Source of the DNA: Bacteroidota bacterium | Lineage (GTDB): Bacteria; Bacteroidota; Bacteroidia; Flavobacteriales; Flavobacteriaceae | NCBI GenBank assembly: GCA_021793135.1 | Contig: JAJYTI010000023.1 | Span: forward strand, 1-18,172 | Reading direction: 5' to 3' | DNA length: 18,172 nt | Shown: in pieces, positions 8,462 to 16,135 of the stretch | How the letters are laid out: every line of letters begins with the position of its first letter | Position numbering within the stretch: the stretch's first letter is position 1 | Program-made: the position numbers and the translations under genes | The notes under the pieces: model-generated | Told to the model about the DNA's origin: nothing | The model's input: only the letters and a program-made list of their open reading frames with translations | The model's database searches: none

Positions 8462-9661
8462 ATGTCAAATAAGAATCATACATCAAGTTTAAGAGCTATA
8501 AACATTATTATAGTTCTTGGAATTATATTTTTTGCAGCAAACCTTAGAGCTCCTATTACATCCGTAGGACCAGTAATTGGAGAAATAAGCGAATATTTAT
8601 CGCTTTCTAAAACTGCTGCAGGTTTAATCACCACTATTCCCCTACTCGCTTTTGGAATTATGTCTGGATTGGTACCAAAAATTTCGGAACGTTACGGCAT
8701 GGAACTCATATTACTATTGTCATTAATAATTTTAGGAATCGGACTTGGAGTACGATCTTTAGGTGTAATTAGCACGTTATATATTGGTTCTATTTTGATA
8801 GGAATTGCTATCACATTTGGTAACGTTTTAATGCCTGCATTTATCAAAGTAAACTTTCCAAAAAGTATTGGTTCTATTATGGGAATATATACCGTAGCAA
8901 TGATACTAAGTGCTGCTTTGGCTGGAGGATTCAGTATAAAAATTGGTAAATGGACCAACATAGGATGGCAAGCTTCTATAGGAATATGGATAATTCTAGC
9001 AATTATAGGTGCCATGCTGTGGCTACCACAATTGAAAAATAAAAAAAGTAAACAGGATGCAGAGCAAGCTAAATCTGAGAAGCTTAAAATAAATCTATAT
9101 AAATCAAAAATAGCTTGGGCGATAACTATTTTCATGGGTTTACAGTCTTTACTATTTTATTGTTACTCAGCTTGGCTACCAAAAGTTACACAAGACTGGG
9201 GGTTGCCTGCAGAAGCTGCTGGTTGGATTCCATCTTATATCCAATTTGCACAATTACCTGTGACTTTTATAGGTTCAATTATTGCCACTCGGATGAGAAA
9301 TCAGGTACTATTAAGTGGTATAACAGGTATATCGACTATTCTAGGGATTACTGGTTTTTTAATTTTTAAAACACAGTTTATTCTGACATGGTGTATTTTA
9401 TTGGGGATTGGAAGCGGATTAGCCTTTACTCTATGTATGTTATTTTTTGTATTGCGCACACAAAGCACTTTGCAAGCCGCTAAGCTCTCTGGAATGGCAC
9501 AATCTATAGGTTATTTAATAGCTGCAACTGGACCACCTATATTTGGTGCTATATTTGACTTATATAGTTCTTGGACATTGTCATTCCTCTTTTTATTATT
9601 CCTTTCTATAGTTCTACTTATCACAGGACTTATGGCTGGTAAAGACAGATATATTTCATAA
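8462..9661 (+). CDS. MFS transporter, CynX/NimT family
   Basis: This inner-membrane major-facilitator permease has 399 residues and about 12 hydrophobic helices, with a central basic cytoplasmic loop (KNKKSKQDAEQAKSEKLKIN, near 193-212). The first-helix signature NLRAPITSVGPVIGEI (27-42) and the block GNVLMPAFIKVNFPKSIGSIMGIYT in helices 4-5 are characteristic of the cyanate/2-nitroimidazole (CynX/NimT) branch. Substrates of most members are unknown; a small organic anion or drug is possible. No cyanase or nitro-compound gene lies beside it. It is transcribed alone and divergently from ccsBA. The ATG is preceded only by an AT-rich stretch, as usual in this phylum. Confidence 0.88.
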   Translation: MSNKNHTSSLRAINIIIVLGIIFFAANLRAPITSVGPVIGEISEYLSLSKTAAGLITTIPLLAFGIMSGLVPKISERYGMELILLLSLIILGIGLGVRSLGVISTLYIGSILIGIAITFGNVLMPAFIKVNFPKSIGSIMGIYTVAMILSAALAGGFSIKIGKWTNIGWQASIGIWIILAIIGAMLWLPQLKNKKSKQDAEQAKSEKLKINLYKSKIAWAITIFMGLQSLLFYCYSAWLPKVTQDWGLPAEAAGWIPSYIQFAQLPVTFIGSIIATRMRNQVLLSGITGISTILGITGFLIFKTQFILTWCILLGIGSGLAFTLCMLFFVLRTQSTLQAAKLSGMAQSIGYLIAATGPPIFGAIFDLYSSWTLSFLFLLFLSIVLLITGLMAGKDRYIS

Positions 9662-9698
9662 TTTTTTATTCTCCACTTCCTATTTAAAAATAAAATAG

Positions 9699-9706
9699 GA
9701 ACTTTG
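9699..9706 (+). promoter_or_regulatory. Candidate -7 box of tcdA
   Basis: GAACTTTG differs from TAnnTTTG at one defined position and continues GCGC, 22 bases before the tcdA ATG. The placement is right, but the match is imperfect and no -33 element is clear. Confidence 0.35.
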
Positions 9707-9728
9707 CGCTCGAAAAAAATAACAAATT

Positions 9729-10496
9729 ATGTGGTTAGAACGATCCGAATTAATATTTGGTAAAGAAGCAATAGATTGGCTACACGAGTCGCATGTATTA
9801 ATCGTCGGATTAGGTGGCGTAGGTTCTTTTGCAGCAGAGTTTATTGCGCGTGCAGGCGTGGGTACGATGACTATAATCGATGGAGATGTGTTTGATATTA
9901 CCAATAAAAATCGACAGCTCATGGCTATGGATTCTACCATTGGTAAACACAAGAGCAAAGTATTAGCCGATAAGCTTATAGATATTAATCCCGATTTAAA
10001 CTTGAATATTTTAACTGAGTTTGTTGAACCAGAACGTGTTTGGGAAATTTTAAAAGAATATCAACCAGACTACATAATAGATTGTATCGATTCTGTTTCT
10101 CCAAAAATAGAATGGATTATCGCAGCAATGCGATTACGCATAAAAATTATTTCTTGTTTTGGTGCCGGTGGCAAAAAAGATCCTTCTATGGTAAAGGTTA
10201 CACGACTTCACCGAACCTATCACTGTAAACTCGCACAACAAATAAAAAAACGTCTAAAAAGAAGAGGTGTCTCCTTTGAGCGTGTTCGTGCAGTATTCTC
10301 TGCCGAGATTCAAGACAAAAATTCTTTGGCTATGACCGATGGTAGCGACTATAAACGCTCCTATTACGGGACAACAAGCTACATTCCTGCACTATTTGGA
10401 TTGCATGCAGCAGCAGAAGTAATTCGACATCTTACCGATGTGAAATTAGCACATAAAAAAGAAGAACAAAAACGAATTGGAGAGGCTAAAAACTAA
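9729..10496 (+). CDS. tcdA: tRNA threonylcarbamoyladenosine dehydratase
   Basis: TcdA (CsdL/YgdL) uses ATP to cyclise the t6A modification at tRNA position 37 to ct6A, as a cytoplasmic E1-like ThiF-family enzyme. The 255 residues match the family length. The N-terminus ERSELIFGKEAIDWLHESHV leads into the nucleotide-binding loop GLGGVGS (27-33). Further family blocks are the acidic IIDGDVFDITNKNRQ (49-63), the DCIDS strand end (118-122) and the crossover region FGAGGKKDPSMVKVTRLHRT (144-163). The C-terminal part (SYIPALFGLHAAAEVIRHL) is intact. Spacing to the DUF2520 gene is about 107 bases, and that gene has its own promoter box, so the two are probably separately started. Confidence 0.93.
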   Translation: MWLERSELIFGKEAIDWLHESHVLIVGLGGVGSFAAEFIARAGVGTMTIIDGDVFDITNKNRQLMAMDSTIGKHKSKVLADKLIDINPDLNLNILTEFVEPERVWEILKEYQPDYIIDCIDSVSPKIEWIIAAMRLRIKIISCFGAGGKKDPSMVKVTRLHRTYHCKLAQQIKKRLKRRGVSFERVRAVFSAEIQDKNSLAMTDGSDYKRSYYGTTSYIPALFGLHAAAEVIRHLTDVKLAHKKEEQKRIGEAKN

Positions 10497-10590
10497 GTTC
10501 TTTCTTAATTCAATTTCTCAAGAAATATTCTTCATTAAACTAGCCATACTTTCCTATCTTATTCTCTATCTAGAAAAGAGAATTAATTAG

Positions 10591-10598
10591 TAAGTTTG
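10591..10598 (+). promoter_or_regulatory. -7 promoter box at the head of the DUF2520-Maf gene string
   Basis: TAAGTTTG is a perfect TAnnTTTG box, but it ends only 5 bases before the ATG at 10604. Transcription would begin at or almost at the start codon, giving a leaderless or near-leaderless message. No -33 TTG is obvious. Confidence 0.4.
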
Positions 10599-10603
10599 TT
10601 GCT

Positions 10604-11371
10604 ATGATAAACGCTGTACTTATAGGTGCTGGAAATGTCGCTAGTCATCTTTATCTCGCATTTGCTCAAAGCGATATACTCCAATTTACACAAGTTTATA
10701 ATCGCAATTTGACGCATATTGATTTTGTTACTTCAAACACCAAGGTTACCAATGACTTAACAGAGTTGGAGGAAGCCGATATTTATTTCATCTGTGTTTC
10801 CGATAGTGCAATTGGTGCTTTATCAGATAAGTTACCATTCACTAATCGGCTAACAGTACATTGTTCTGGTGGAATTGCTATGGATGTTTTGGATAACAAG
10901 AACAGAATCGGAGTTTTTTATCCGTTACAGACTTTTATAAAAAATACAGATGTCGATTTTAAAGAGATTCCCATCTGTGTGGAAGCTACGAATTCTAAGG
11001 ATGAAGAACTTTTGTTAGAACTAGGCAATGCAATCAGCGAAAGCGTACATAAAATAAGCTCTACACAACGATCGGCAATACATGTTGCTGCGGTTTTTGT
11101 AAACAATTTTGTGAATTATATATTCCAAATAGGAGAAGAAATCATGGAAGAAAACCAAATGGATTTTTCGCTTCTTCATCCATTAATAAACAAAACCGTA
11201 CAAAGTGCTTTAAATAATTCACCGAAAACTCTACAAACAGGCCCAGCAAAACGTGGAGACAAAGTAACGATAGAAAAACATATAAATCAGCTACAAAAAG
11301 TAGAGCAAAGAGAACTATATAAAACATTAACAAACGCAATTTTACAACAGTATGGAAGAGAAAAGCTATAA
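10604..11371 (+). CDS. Rossmann-like and DUF2520 domain protein
   Basis: The 255 residues show an NAD(P)-binding Rossmann N-terminus, VLIGAGNVASHLYLAF (5-20), followed by the strand ends DIYFICVSDSAI and VHCSGGIAMDVL and the conserved VFYPLQTF turn. This is the layout of the Rossmann-like (PF10727) plus DUF2520 (PF10728) proteins, distant relatives of pyrroline-5-carboxylate reductases and 6-phosphogluconate-type dehydrogenases. The C-terminal helical DUF2520 part includes HVAAVFVNNFVNYIF and the GPAKRGD block. The reaction is not established. It heads the gene string; its last 20 bases overlap the start of the HAD phosphatase gene. This order (DUF2520, HAD, UbiA, Maf) recurs in Flavobacteriia. 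Confidence 0.88.
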   Translation: MINAVLIGAGNVASHLYLAFAQSDILQFTQVYNRNLTHIDFVTSNTKVTNDLTELEEADIYFICVSDSAIGALSDKLPFTNRLTVHCSGGIAMDVLDNKNRIGVFYPLQTFIKNTDVDFKEIPICVEATNSKDEELLLELGNAISESVHKISSTQRSAIHVAAVFVNNFVNYIFQIGEEIMEENQMDFSLLHPLINKTVQSALNNSPKTLQTGPAKRGDKVTIEKHINQLQKVEQRELYKTLTNAILQQYGREKL

Positions 11372-11885
11372 AGAATATCTACATAAAATCACCACATTTA
11401 TCTTTGATGTAGATGGAGTTCTAACCGATGGGAAATTATATGTTCGCACAAATGGAGAACTAGAACGTGTAATGAATGTGAAAGATGGCTATGCACTAAA
11501 AACTGCAATGGACGAAGGATATAATATGTGTATTATTTCTGGAGGTAAGAATGAAGGAGTTCGTAAACGCCTAGAGGGACTTGGGATTAAAGATATATAT
11601 TTAGGAGTAGGACAAAAACAAGATATACTAAAAGAATATATGAGTGCTAAAAACATAGAATCAGAACAAATCGTTTATATGGGTGATGATGTTCCAGATT
11701 ATGAAGTGATGCAAATGGTAGGAATGCCATGTTGTCCGCAAGATGCTGTACAAGAAATAAAATCTATCTCAAAATACATATCACATAAAAAAGGAGGAAA
11801 TGGTGCAGTTAGAGACATTATAGAGCAAGTAATGAAGGTGCATGGTAAATGGACAGTTACACATGCTAATGCACAAAACCATTAA
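11352..11885 (+). CDS. KdsC-like HAD-family phosphatase
   Basis: This C0-type HAD phosphatase has 177 residues and no cap domain. Motif I is FDVDGVLTDG (18-27) with nucleophile Asp19 and general acid Asp21; motif II is IISGG (61-65); motif IV is YMGDDVPDYE (109-118); and the conserved C-terminal GGNGAVRDIIE (148-158) is the substrate-loop tail seen in KDO-8-phosphate phosphatases. The likely role is dephosphorylation of a 2-keto-3-deoxy sugar-acid phosphate (KDO-8-P) for lipopolysaccharide. Some Bacteroidota members instead act on KDN-9-phosphate, so the exact substrate is open. The gene overlaps the upstream gene by 20 bases and ends one base before the next ATG, which suggests translational coupling. 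No kdsA or kdsB lies nearby. Confidence 0.87.
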   Translation: MEEKSYKEYLHKITTFIFDVDGVLTDGKLYVRTNGELERVMNVKDGYALKTAMDEGYNMCIISGGKNEGVRKRLEGLGIKDIYLGVGQKQDILKEYMSAKNIESEQIVYMGDDVPDYEVMQMVGMPCCPQDAVQEIKSISKYISHKKGGNGAVRDIIEQVMKVHGKWTVTHANAQNH

Positions 11886-11886
11886 T

Positions 11887-12804
11887 ATGGAACGCCTAAA
11901 AGCATACTACGACTTATTAAAAGCACCAAATTATATTTTTGGAGCTTTAATTTTAATTAAAATATCACTATTCGAAAGTACAAATGCAGCTACGACATTA
12001 GATATTAGCAGTTATTTCCTACTTGTATTTTCATTGTTATTTATAGCTTCTGGTGGTTATTTAATCAATGATATTCATTCGATTCAACCAGACAAAATAA
12101 ACTTTCCAAATAAACCTTTGGTACAAGAAAGAATATCGGTAAAACAAGCAACGAATATTTATATTCTATTCACCTCTATCGGTATTATATTGGGCATGTA
12201 TGTTTGTTATAGCATAGGATACACAAGCTACGGAATGTTATTTATTGCTCTTGCAGCTATCCCCTATCTATACGCCACAAGTTTAAAAAACACCGGAGCA
12301 TTGGGCAATTTTATCTTAGCCACCCTTGGGTTTATGGTTTTCTGTATCCCTGCTATTTTGGATTTAATGCCCGCTATTACAGAAGCTAATCAGTTGCATC
12401 AAGCAAGCATCTTTAAAACTCTGCTTCTGTATGCTGGATTTGGATTTGCTTTTACTTACATAAATAGCATCATTGCAAACTTACGAACCTTACCTGGAGA
12501 TAGAAAAATAAGAGTTCGAACAATGGCTTATCAGTTAGGATTCGATACTACTAAAAAAATTGCTTTAATTTCTTCCGTCATTATATTTATTGTATTGCTA
12601 TATAGCATTTATAACTTTGTAGATAATGGTAAACTGCTTGCATATTTTGTATTTGCAGTTGTTGCTCCTTTTATCTACTTTATCATTCAATTGATATATT
12701 TAAAAAAAGAAAAAATGTTGAATCAATTAAATATATTACAAAACATTCTGAAAATTGTATACACTACAGGAATTATAAGTATCATACTCCTTTATTACTT
12801 CTAA
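11887..12804 (+). CDS. UbiA-superfamily prenyltransferase homologue with altered Asp motifs
   Basis: This integral membrane protein of 305 residues has 8-9 hydrophobic helices and the UbiA layout. It occupies the slot that in flavobacteria usually encodes a geranylgeranylglycerol-phosphate-type prenyltransferase. The start is taken at 11887, one base after the phosphatase stop; an in-frame ATG at 11842 would add only residues read through the phosphatase gene. The first Asp-rich motif reads NDIHSIQPD (61-69), where NDxxDxxxD is usual, so the middle Asp is Ser65. The second reads NLRTLPGD (198-205) instead of the usual DxEDxxGD type, so only Asp205 remains. These aspartates normally hold Mg2+-diphosphate, so catalysis may be altered or lost. 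Membership of the superfamily is clear from the fold pattern, NDI...DKINFPNKP and GDRK; the substrate is unknown. Confidence 0.75.
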   Translation: MERLKAYYDLLKAPNYIFGALILIKISLFESTNAATTLDISSYFLLVFSLLFIASGGYLINDIHSIQPDKINFPNKPLVQERISVKQATNIYILFTSIGIILGMYVCYSIGYTSYGMLFIALAAIPYLYATSLKNTGALGNFILATLGFMVFCIPAILDLMPAITEANQLHQASIFKTLLLYAGFGFAFTYINSIIANLRTLPGDRKIRVRTMAYQLGFDTTKKIALISSVIIFIVLLYSIYNFVDNGKLLAYFVFAVVAPFIYFIIQLIYLKKEKMLNQLNILQNILKIVYTTGIISIILLYYF

Positions 12805-12813
12805 ATTAATCAC

Positions 12814-13401
12814 ATGTTTCAACGCCTTCTATCTCAATACAATATTATTTTAGCATCCAAATCTCCAAGACGACAACAGTTTTTAAAAGACCTTAGCATT
12901 CCTCATACGATTAAAATAAAAGAAGTAGATGAGTCCTATCCAAGCAATTTAAAAGCTGGATTCATAACAGAATATATTGCAAAGAAGAAAGCAAGTGCTT
13001 TTGAAATAAGTCCCAATGAAATTCTCATTACTAGCGATACGATTGTTTGGGATGGCAAAAAAGCATTAGGAAAACCTAAATCTAAAAAAGAAGCAATCGC
13101 TATGCTTCGCGATTTATCGGGTAAAAAGCATGAGACCATTAGCTCGATATGTATCACAGGACAACAGTTTCAGAAATTAGACACATGTACTACCAAAGTT
13201 TGGTTTAAAAACTTTACCGAAGAGGAATTAACTTATTATGTAGAGAATTACAAACCTATGGATAAAGCAGGAGCTTATGGTATTCAAGAATGGATTGGGA
13301 TGATAGGTGTAGAAAAAATGGAAGGATCTTTTTACAATGTAATGGGATTACCTACTCACCTACTCTATAAATTACTTAAAGAGGTAGAGAATGAAAGCTA
13401 A
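12814..13401 (+). CDS. maf: Maf-family nucleotide pyrophosphatase
   Basis: Maf proteins hydrolyse non-canonical or excess nucleoside triphosphates (dTTP/UTP or m7GTP types) to monophosphates and are linked to septum formation. The 195 residues carry the signature ILASKSPRRQQFL (12-24), the metal-binding SDTIVW (74-79), the conserved GKPKSKKEA (86-94), DKAGAYGIQ (150-158) and GSFYNVMGLP (171-180). The YGIQ form fits the dTTP/UTP subgroup. The gene begins 9 bases after the UbiA homologue and overlaps the next gene by 11 bases, so it belongs to the same transcript. Confidence 0.94.
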   Translation: MFQRLLSQYNIILASKSPRRQQFLKDLSIPHTIKIKEVDESYPSNLKAGFITEYIAKKKASAFEISPNEILITSDTIVWDGKKALGKPKSKKEAIAMLRDLSGKKHETISSICITGQQFQKLDTCTTKVWFKNFTEEELTYYVENYKPMDKAGAYGIQEWIGMIGVEKMEGSFYNVMGLPTHLLYKLLKEVENES

Positions 13402-13876
13402 AAGCTTAAAAAAGCTCCGAGAAGAACTTGTTTATGCCGAGAAACAAGAGTTAGTAGATTTCTGTCTACAACTTGCCAGATTCAAAGCAGAAAATAAAGA
13501 ACTGCTTACGTACGAGTTATTTTATAGAAATAACAAAGATTTATATCTAACGGAAATTGAAACACACGTAGATAAAGAGTTTAAAGGTTTAAATGCAGAT
13601 AGCTATCACTATTTAAAGAAGGGTGTACAAAAAATAAATAGACACATTAAAAAATACGTACGAATAGCAAAAGATCCTGAAGTAGAAGTGCACTTAACGC
13701 TTTATTTTTTAGAGAAGTTTAAAGACTATCAACCACCATTACATAAACAAAAAATTCTTAATAATCTATATCAAAGAGAATACAAATTGGTTTGTAAGAA
13801 AATAGAAAAATTACATCCCGATTTGCAATACGATTATAATTCTGCTTTAGAAGAATTGCATCCAAACAATTTATAA
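13391..13876 (+). CDS. Conserved-type hypothetical protein (161 aa)
   Basis: This soluble, very lysine- and glutamate-rich protein is predicted mostly helical, with no signal peptide or membrane segment. It begins MKAKSLKKLREELVYAEKQ and contains KELLTYELFYRN and a long helix KKGVQKINRHIKKYVRIAKD. The general look resembles the DUF6155 type seen in flavobacteria, but I cannot confirm that. Its start overlaps maf by 11 bases, which supports both the start and co-transcription. It is the last gene of the string; no strong terminator hairpin follows. Confidence 0.7.
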   Translation: MKAKSLKKLREELVYAEKQELVDFCLQLARFKAENKELLTYELFYRNNKDLYLTEIETHVDKEFKGLNADSYHYLKKGVQKINRHIKKYVRIAKDPEVEVHLTLYFLEKFKDYQPPLHKQKILNNLYQREYKLVCKKIEKLHPDLQYDYNSALEELHPNNL

Positions 13877-14098
13877 AACTCTTATCTTTTTCATTTAAAG
13901 TATTCCATTTTTAAAAACATCCATATAAGAATGCTTTAATAGCTCTATTTTTTCATCCAAATTTCAATTTTATTCACTATAATTGAAGCAAATTTTATTT
14001 TAAAAACAATACAAGAAATACACCTATACTAATCCATTCATATTTCACCTTATTATGAGGTAGTTATTGAATTGAAAAGTAACGGATATAGAATTATT
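13877..14098. other. Intergenic stretch, nothing recognised
   Basis: This is about 220 bases of very AT-rich DNA between the 161-aa gene and the small membrane-protein gene. I see no perfect TAnnTTTG box and no strong hairpin. A promoter for the downstream pair is expected here but could not be placed. Confidence 0.4.
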
Positions 14099-14281
14099 AT
14101 GAATTCCAAAAAGACGTTTATTTTCATCATACTTTTAACCTTAGATTTGGGCTTGGTATTTATATACTTTAAGTACTTATTTCTAAGTCCACCGATTATC
14201 AAAATATTTGGACTGGTGGTTTTATTATATTTTATTTATCTCACCGTCGATTATTTTAGAATAAATAATCGCAAACACTAA
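14099..14281 (+). CDS. Small two-helix membrane protein (60 aa), unknown
   Basis: From the ATG at 14099 the product is MNSKKTFIFIILLTLDLGLV, then a second hydrophobic segment (IIKIFGLVVLLYFIYLTV, about 36-53) and the basic tail NNRKH. An in-frame TTG at 14072 would add nine residues but is less likely. The gene ends 12 bases before the prohibitin ATG in the same direction, which suggests co-transcription and a possible partner role. I do not recognise the family. Composition and spacing favour a real gene, but in AT-rich DNA a short hydrophobic frame can also arise by chance. Confidence 0.5.
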   Translation: MNSKKTFIFIILLTLDLGLVFIYFKYLFLSPPIIKIFGLVVLLYFIYLTVDYFRINNRKH

Positions 14282-14293
14282 CACTCTTATCCT

Positions 14294-15148
14294 ATGGAAT
14301 TTAAAACAACCGATAAAAAAGGGCAATTAAAAATTGGAATTGGAGCTGCTTTGGCCGTTTTTGCAGTTATTATCTTATTAAACTCATGGACTACCATACG
14401 TCCTGGAGAACGCGGATTTATGTATAAGCCTTTCGCTAGTGAAAGTATAGACGTAGATAAGATTTATTCCCAAGGAACTTATTTTATGCTACCTTGGAAT
14501 AAAATGTTTTCTTATGAAGTATTTAGAAAATCAAATGAATATGAACAAAAATTCCTAGATAAGAATGGTATGGATATCGATTTATCAGTATCTGTAAACT
14601 ATAATATCATTCCAGAGCAGGTAGCTTTACTTCATTTAGAGTATAGAGAAGAATATAAAAAATTTGTCGATGAGATATCGAGAGGAGCATTTAAAGATAT
14701 CATTGGCCGTTATACTTACGAAGAAGTATTCTCTACCAAAAGAGAAGAATTAGAAAAAGAAATGGAAGACAAAATTCGCTCTAATTTTGAAGGAAACTTC
14801 CTAAATCTTAACTATGTAAAAATCATTGATGTAGTTCTTCCTGAAAAAATTGCTACGCAGATTAAAGAAAAGGAAACACAAAAACAACGTAACCTAACAG
14901 CAGAACAAAAGGCTTTAGAACAAAAATACTTAGCCGATGCTCGAATTGAGCAAGCTCGAGGAGACTCTGCACAAGTAGTCTCCGCACGATTTAAAGCAGA
15001 GGCAATTCGTCTAGAAGCTAAAGAGCTTTCTTCAAGTCCACTTTATATCGAACTTAAAAAATGGGAAAAGTGGGACGGACAAGGCTCCCCTTATGGTGAA
15101 GGAAACGTTTTTGGTGGTGATGTAAGCATCTTGAAGCAACAACAATAA
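14294..15148 (+). CDS. Prohibitin/SPFH-domain membrane protein
   Basis: Bacterial prohibitin-like SPFH proteins form large ring assemblies at the inner membrane and often associate with FtsH-type proteases. The 284 residues have one N-terminal helix (about 12-31, IGIGAALAVFAVIILLNSW). The SPFH domain starts TTIRPGERGFMYKPF (33-47) and includes the typical DKNGMDIDLSVSVNYNI, then ISRGAFKDIIGRYTYEEVFSTKREELEKEM and VKIIDVVLPEKIATQIKEKE. A long alanine- and glutamate-rich coiled coil follows (about 190-250), then a glycine-rich tail. The domain arrangement is complete. A strong terminator lies 24 bases downstream; a small membrane protein gene precedes it closely. The target process is not shown by the context. 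Confidence 0.9.
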   Translation: MEFKTTDKKGQLKIGIGAALAVFAVIILLNSWTTIRPGERGFMYKPFASESIDVDKIYSQGTYFMLPWNKMFSYEVFRKSNEYEQKFLDKNGMDIDLSVSVNYNIIPEQVALLHLEYREEYKKFVDEISRGAFKDIIGRYTYEEVFSTKREELEKEMEDKIRSNFEGNFLNLNYVKIIDVVLPEKIATQIKEKETQKQRNLTAEQKALEQKYLADARIEQARGDSAQVVSARFKAEAIRLEAKELSSSPLYIELKKWEKWDGQGSPYGEGNVFGGDVSILKQQQ

Positions 15149-15171
15149 AATCACTTCATTATATAAAATTT

Positions 15172-15208
15172 AAAACCTCTTGGGCGATAGCCTAAGAGGT
15201 TTTTGTTT
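15172..15208 (+). terminator. Terminator of the prohibitin gene
   Basis: AAAACCTCTTGGGC (15172-15185) pairs with GCCTAAGAGGTTTT (15190-15203) around loop GATA, with one G-U pair, followed by a T-rich stretch. It marks the left border of the repeat/IS region. Confidence 0.92.
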
Positions 15209-15235
15209 TCAATACCTCGCAAAACAATTATCTCA

Positions 15236-15402
15236 CTGATGAGCGATAGTATTACATACCTTCACAAAGCTTAAAAGCCCTATTTATAGAAATAAAGATA
15301 AGATTTTTTTAGATCAGTAGTAGGTTAGTTAGAAATACTGATATACTACGCGAGAGGATTGCTTTCAGCAAATCAACGATTTCGCGCGGGAGCTGGGGGA
15401 TT
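15236..15402 (-). repeat. Structured dispersed repeat, copy A
   Basis: This is the first of three related copies. On the plus strand the blocks in order are: a degenerate head (CTGATGAGCGATAG... CATACCTT, where the other copies have a CGCGAT-TGC-ATCGCG palindrome), AATAAAGATA (15291-15300), CAGTAGT, AAATACT, and CGCGAGAGGATT (15349-15360). A small hairpin GATTGCT-TTC-AGCAAATC and a G-rich tail with CGCGCGGGAGCTGGGGG follow. It ends exactly at the TGA of the minus-strand 178-aa gene (15403-15405), so read on the minus strand it directly follows that gene. Confidence 0.75.
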
Positions 15403-15939
15403 TCATACCACTCTTTCTGTTAAGGCCAATTTTTTCAATAGTATATATCTTAATCCAAAGGGTAAAAACAAGTATAATAATAAACTTAATATAAGGTTTT
15501 CGTAGGGACCAACAAGACTACTTTTATCGAAAACGTTCAGCATTGGAAGCATCTCTTTGAAGTAAAGGATAATTATGGAATACAACAAAAAAGCTGAATA
15601 AAAATACACAGTAAAAATCAAGTATTTTTTCTTATATAAAATAAAAGATAAAATCTCTTCAGTAATATAAATGAGTAAAAGTACGATTAAGATAATTGTA
15701 TTAATAAGAGACGTAAACCTAGGTGACAGTAAAATAAAAAGATAAATATAAATAAAGAAAATCATTATGGTAGTTTCCTTGTTTTTCTGGTTAACAACCT
15801 GAATGATATAGTATGCCATAATTGAAATTAAGGCCAAAATAGCAAAAAAGCTACCTATAGGTTTTTCCAACAAACCGCTAAAGGTACAGAATGAAAAAAA
15901 ATAAAGAAAATTGAATTTAATATTTATTTTCTGATTCAT
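15403..15939 (-). CDS. Multi-pass membrane protein of unknown function (178 aa)
   Basis: This highly hydrophobic protein has about six predicted membrane segments, rich in Ile, Leu, Phe and Tyr, with short basic loops (NQKNKE, YKKKY, LLKKLALTERVV). I recognise no family. It lies on the minus strand, opposite to the prohibitin gene. Repeat copy B is upstream and copy A starts at its stop codon, the layout shared by the other genes of this region. The conserved AT block of repeat B (TATCTTTATT on the minus strand, 16152-16143) could serve as its promoter. An orphan immunity or accessory-cassette gene is one possibility, but nothing in the sequence proves it. Confidence 0.65.
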   Translation of the reverse strand: MNQKINIKFNFLYFFSFCTFSGLLEKPIGSFFAILALISIMAYYIIQVVNQKNKETTIMIFFIYIYLFILLSPRFTSLINTIILIVLLLIYITEEILSFILYKKKYLIFTVYFYSAFLLYSIIILYFKEMLPMLNVFDKSSLVGPYENLILSLLLYLFLPFGLRYILLKKLALTERVV

Positions 15940-15940
15940 C

Positions 15941-16135
15941 TTAATTAAGTTTTTGTCCTATTTGAGGAATAGTTACTGCAGGCCTAGTAGAGAAAGTCTT
16001 TTTCCTTGAAATTCCCATAGATCTCGATTCAAATGACTTTATGAGTTCTTGTCTTTCTGAAACTATGTTTTGTTGATTAACTCCCAATGCTGCGCGATTG
16101 CATCGCGTACCTTTCACGAAGATTATAATTTCTTC
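15941..16135 (-). other. Open frame without a convincing start, running out of repeat B
   Basis: On the minus strand a frame is open for 64 codons from inside repeat B to TAA at 15941-15943, one base before the ATG of the 178-aa gene. It reads KGTRCNRAALGVN through the repeat palindrome, then ERQELIKSFESRS and TFSTRPAVTIPQIGQKLN outside it. There is no good start codon (only a GTG near 16117 or ATG at 16018). It could be the relic 3' end of a gene joined to the repeat, or chance; the part outside the repeat (15941-16083) looks the more protein-like. Confidence 0.2.

Noticed and set aside
11842..11886. Earlier ATG for the UbiA homologue
   Set aside because: It would lie wholly within the phosphatase gene. 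The ATG at 11887 is one base after that gene's stop and opens directly into the family-like N-terminus.
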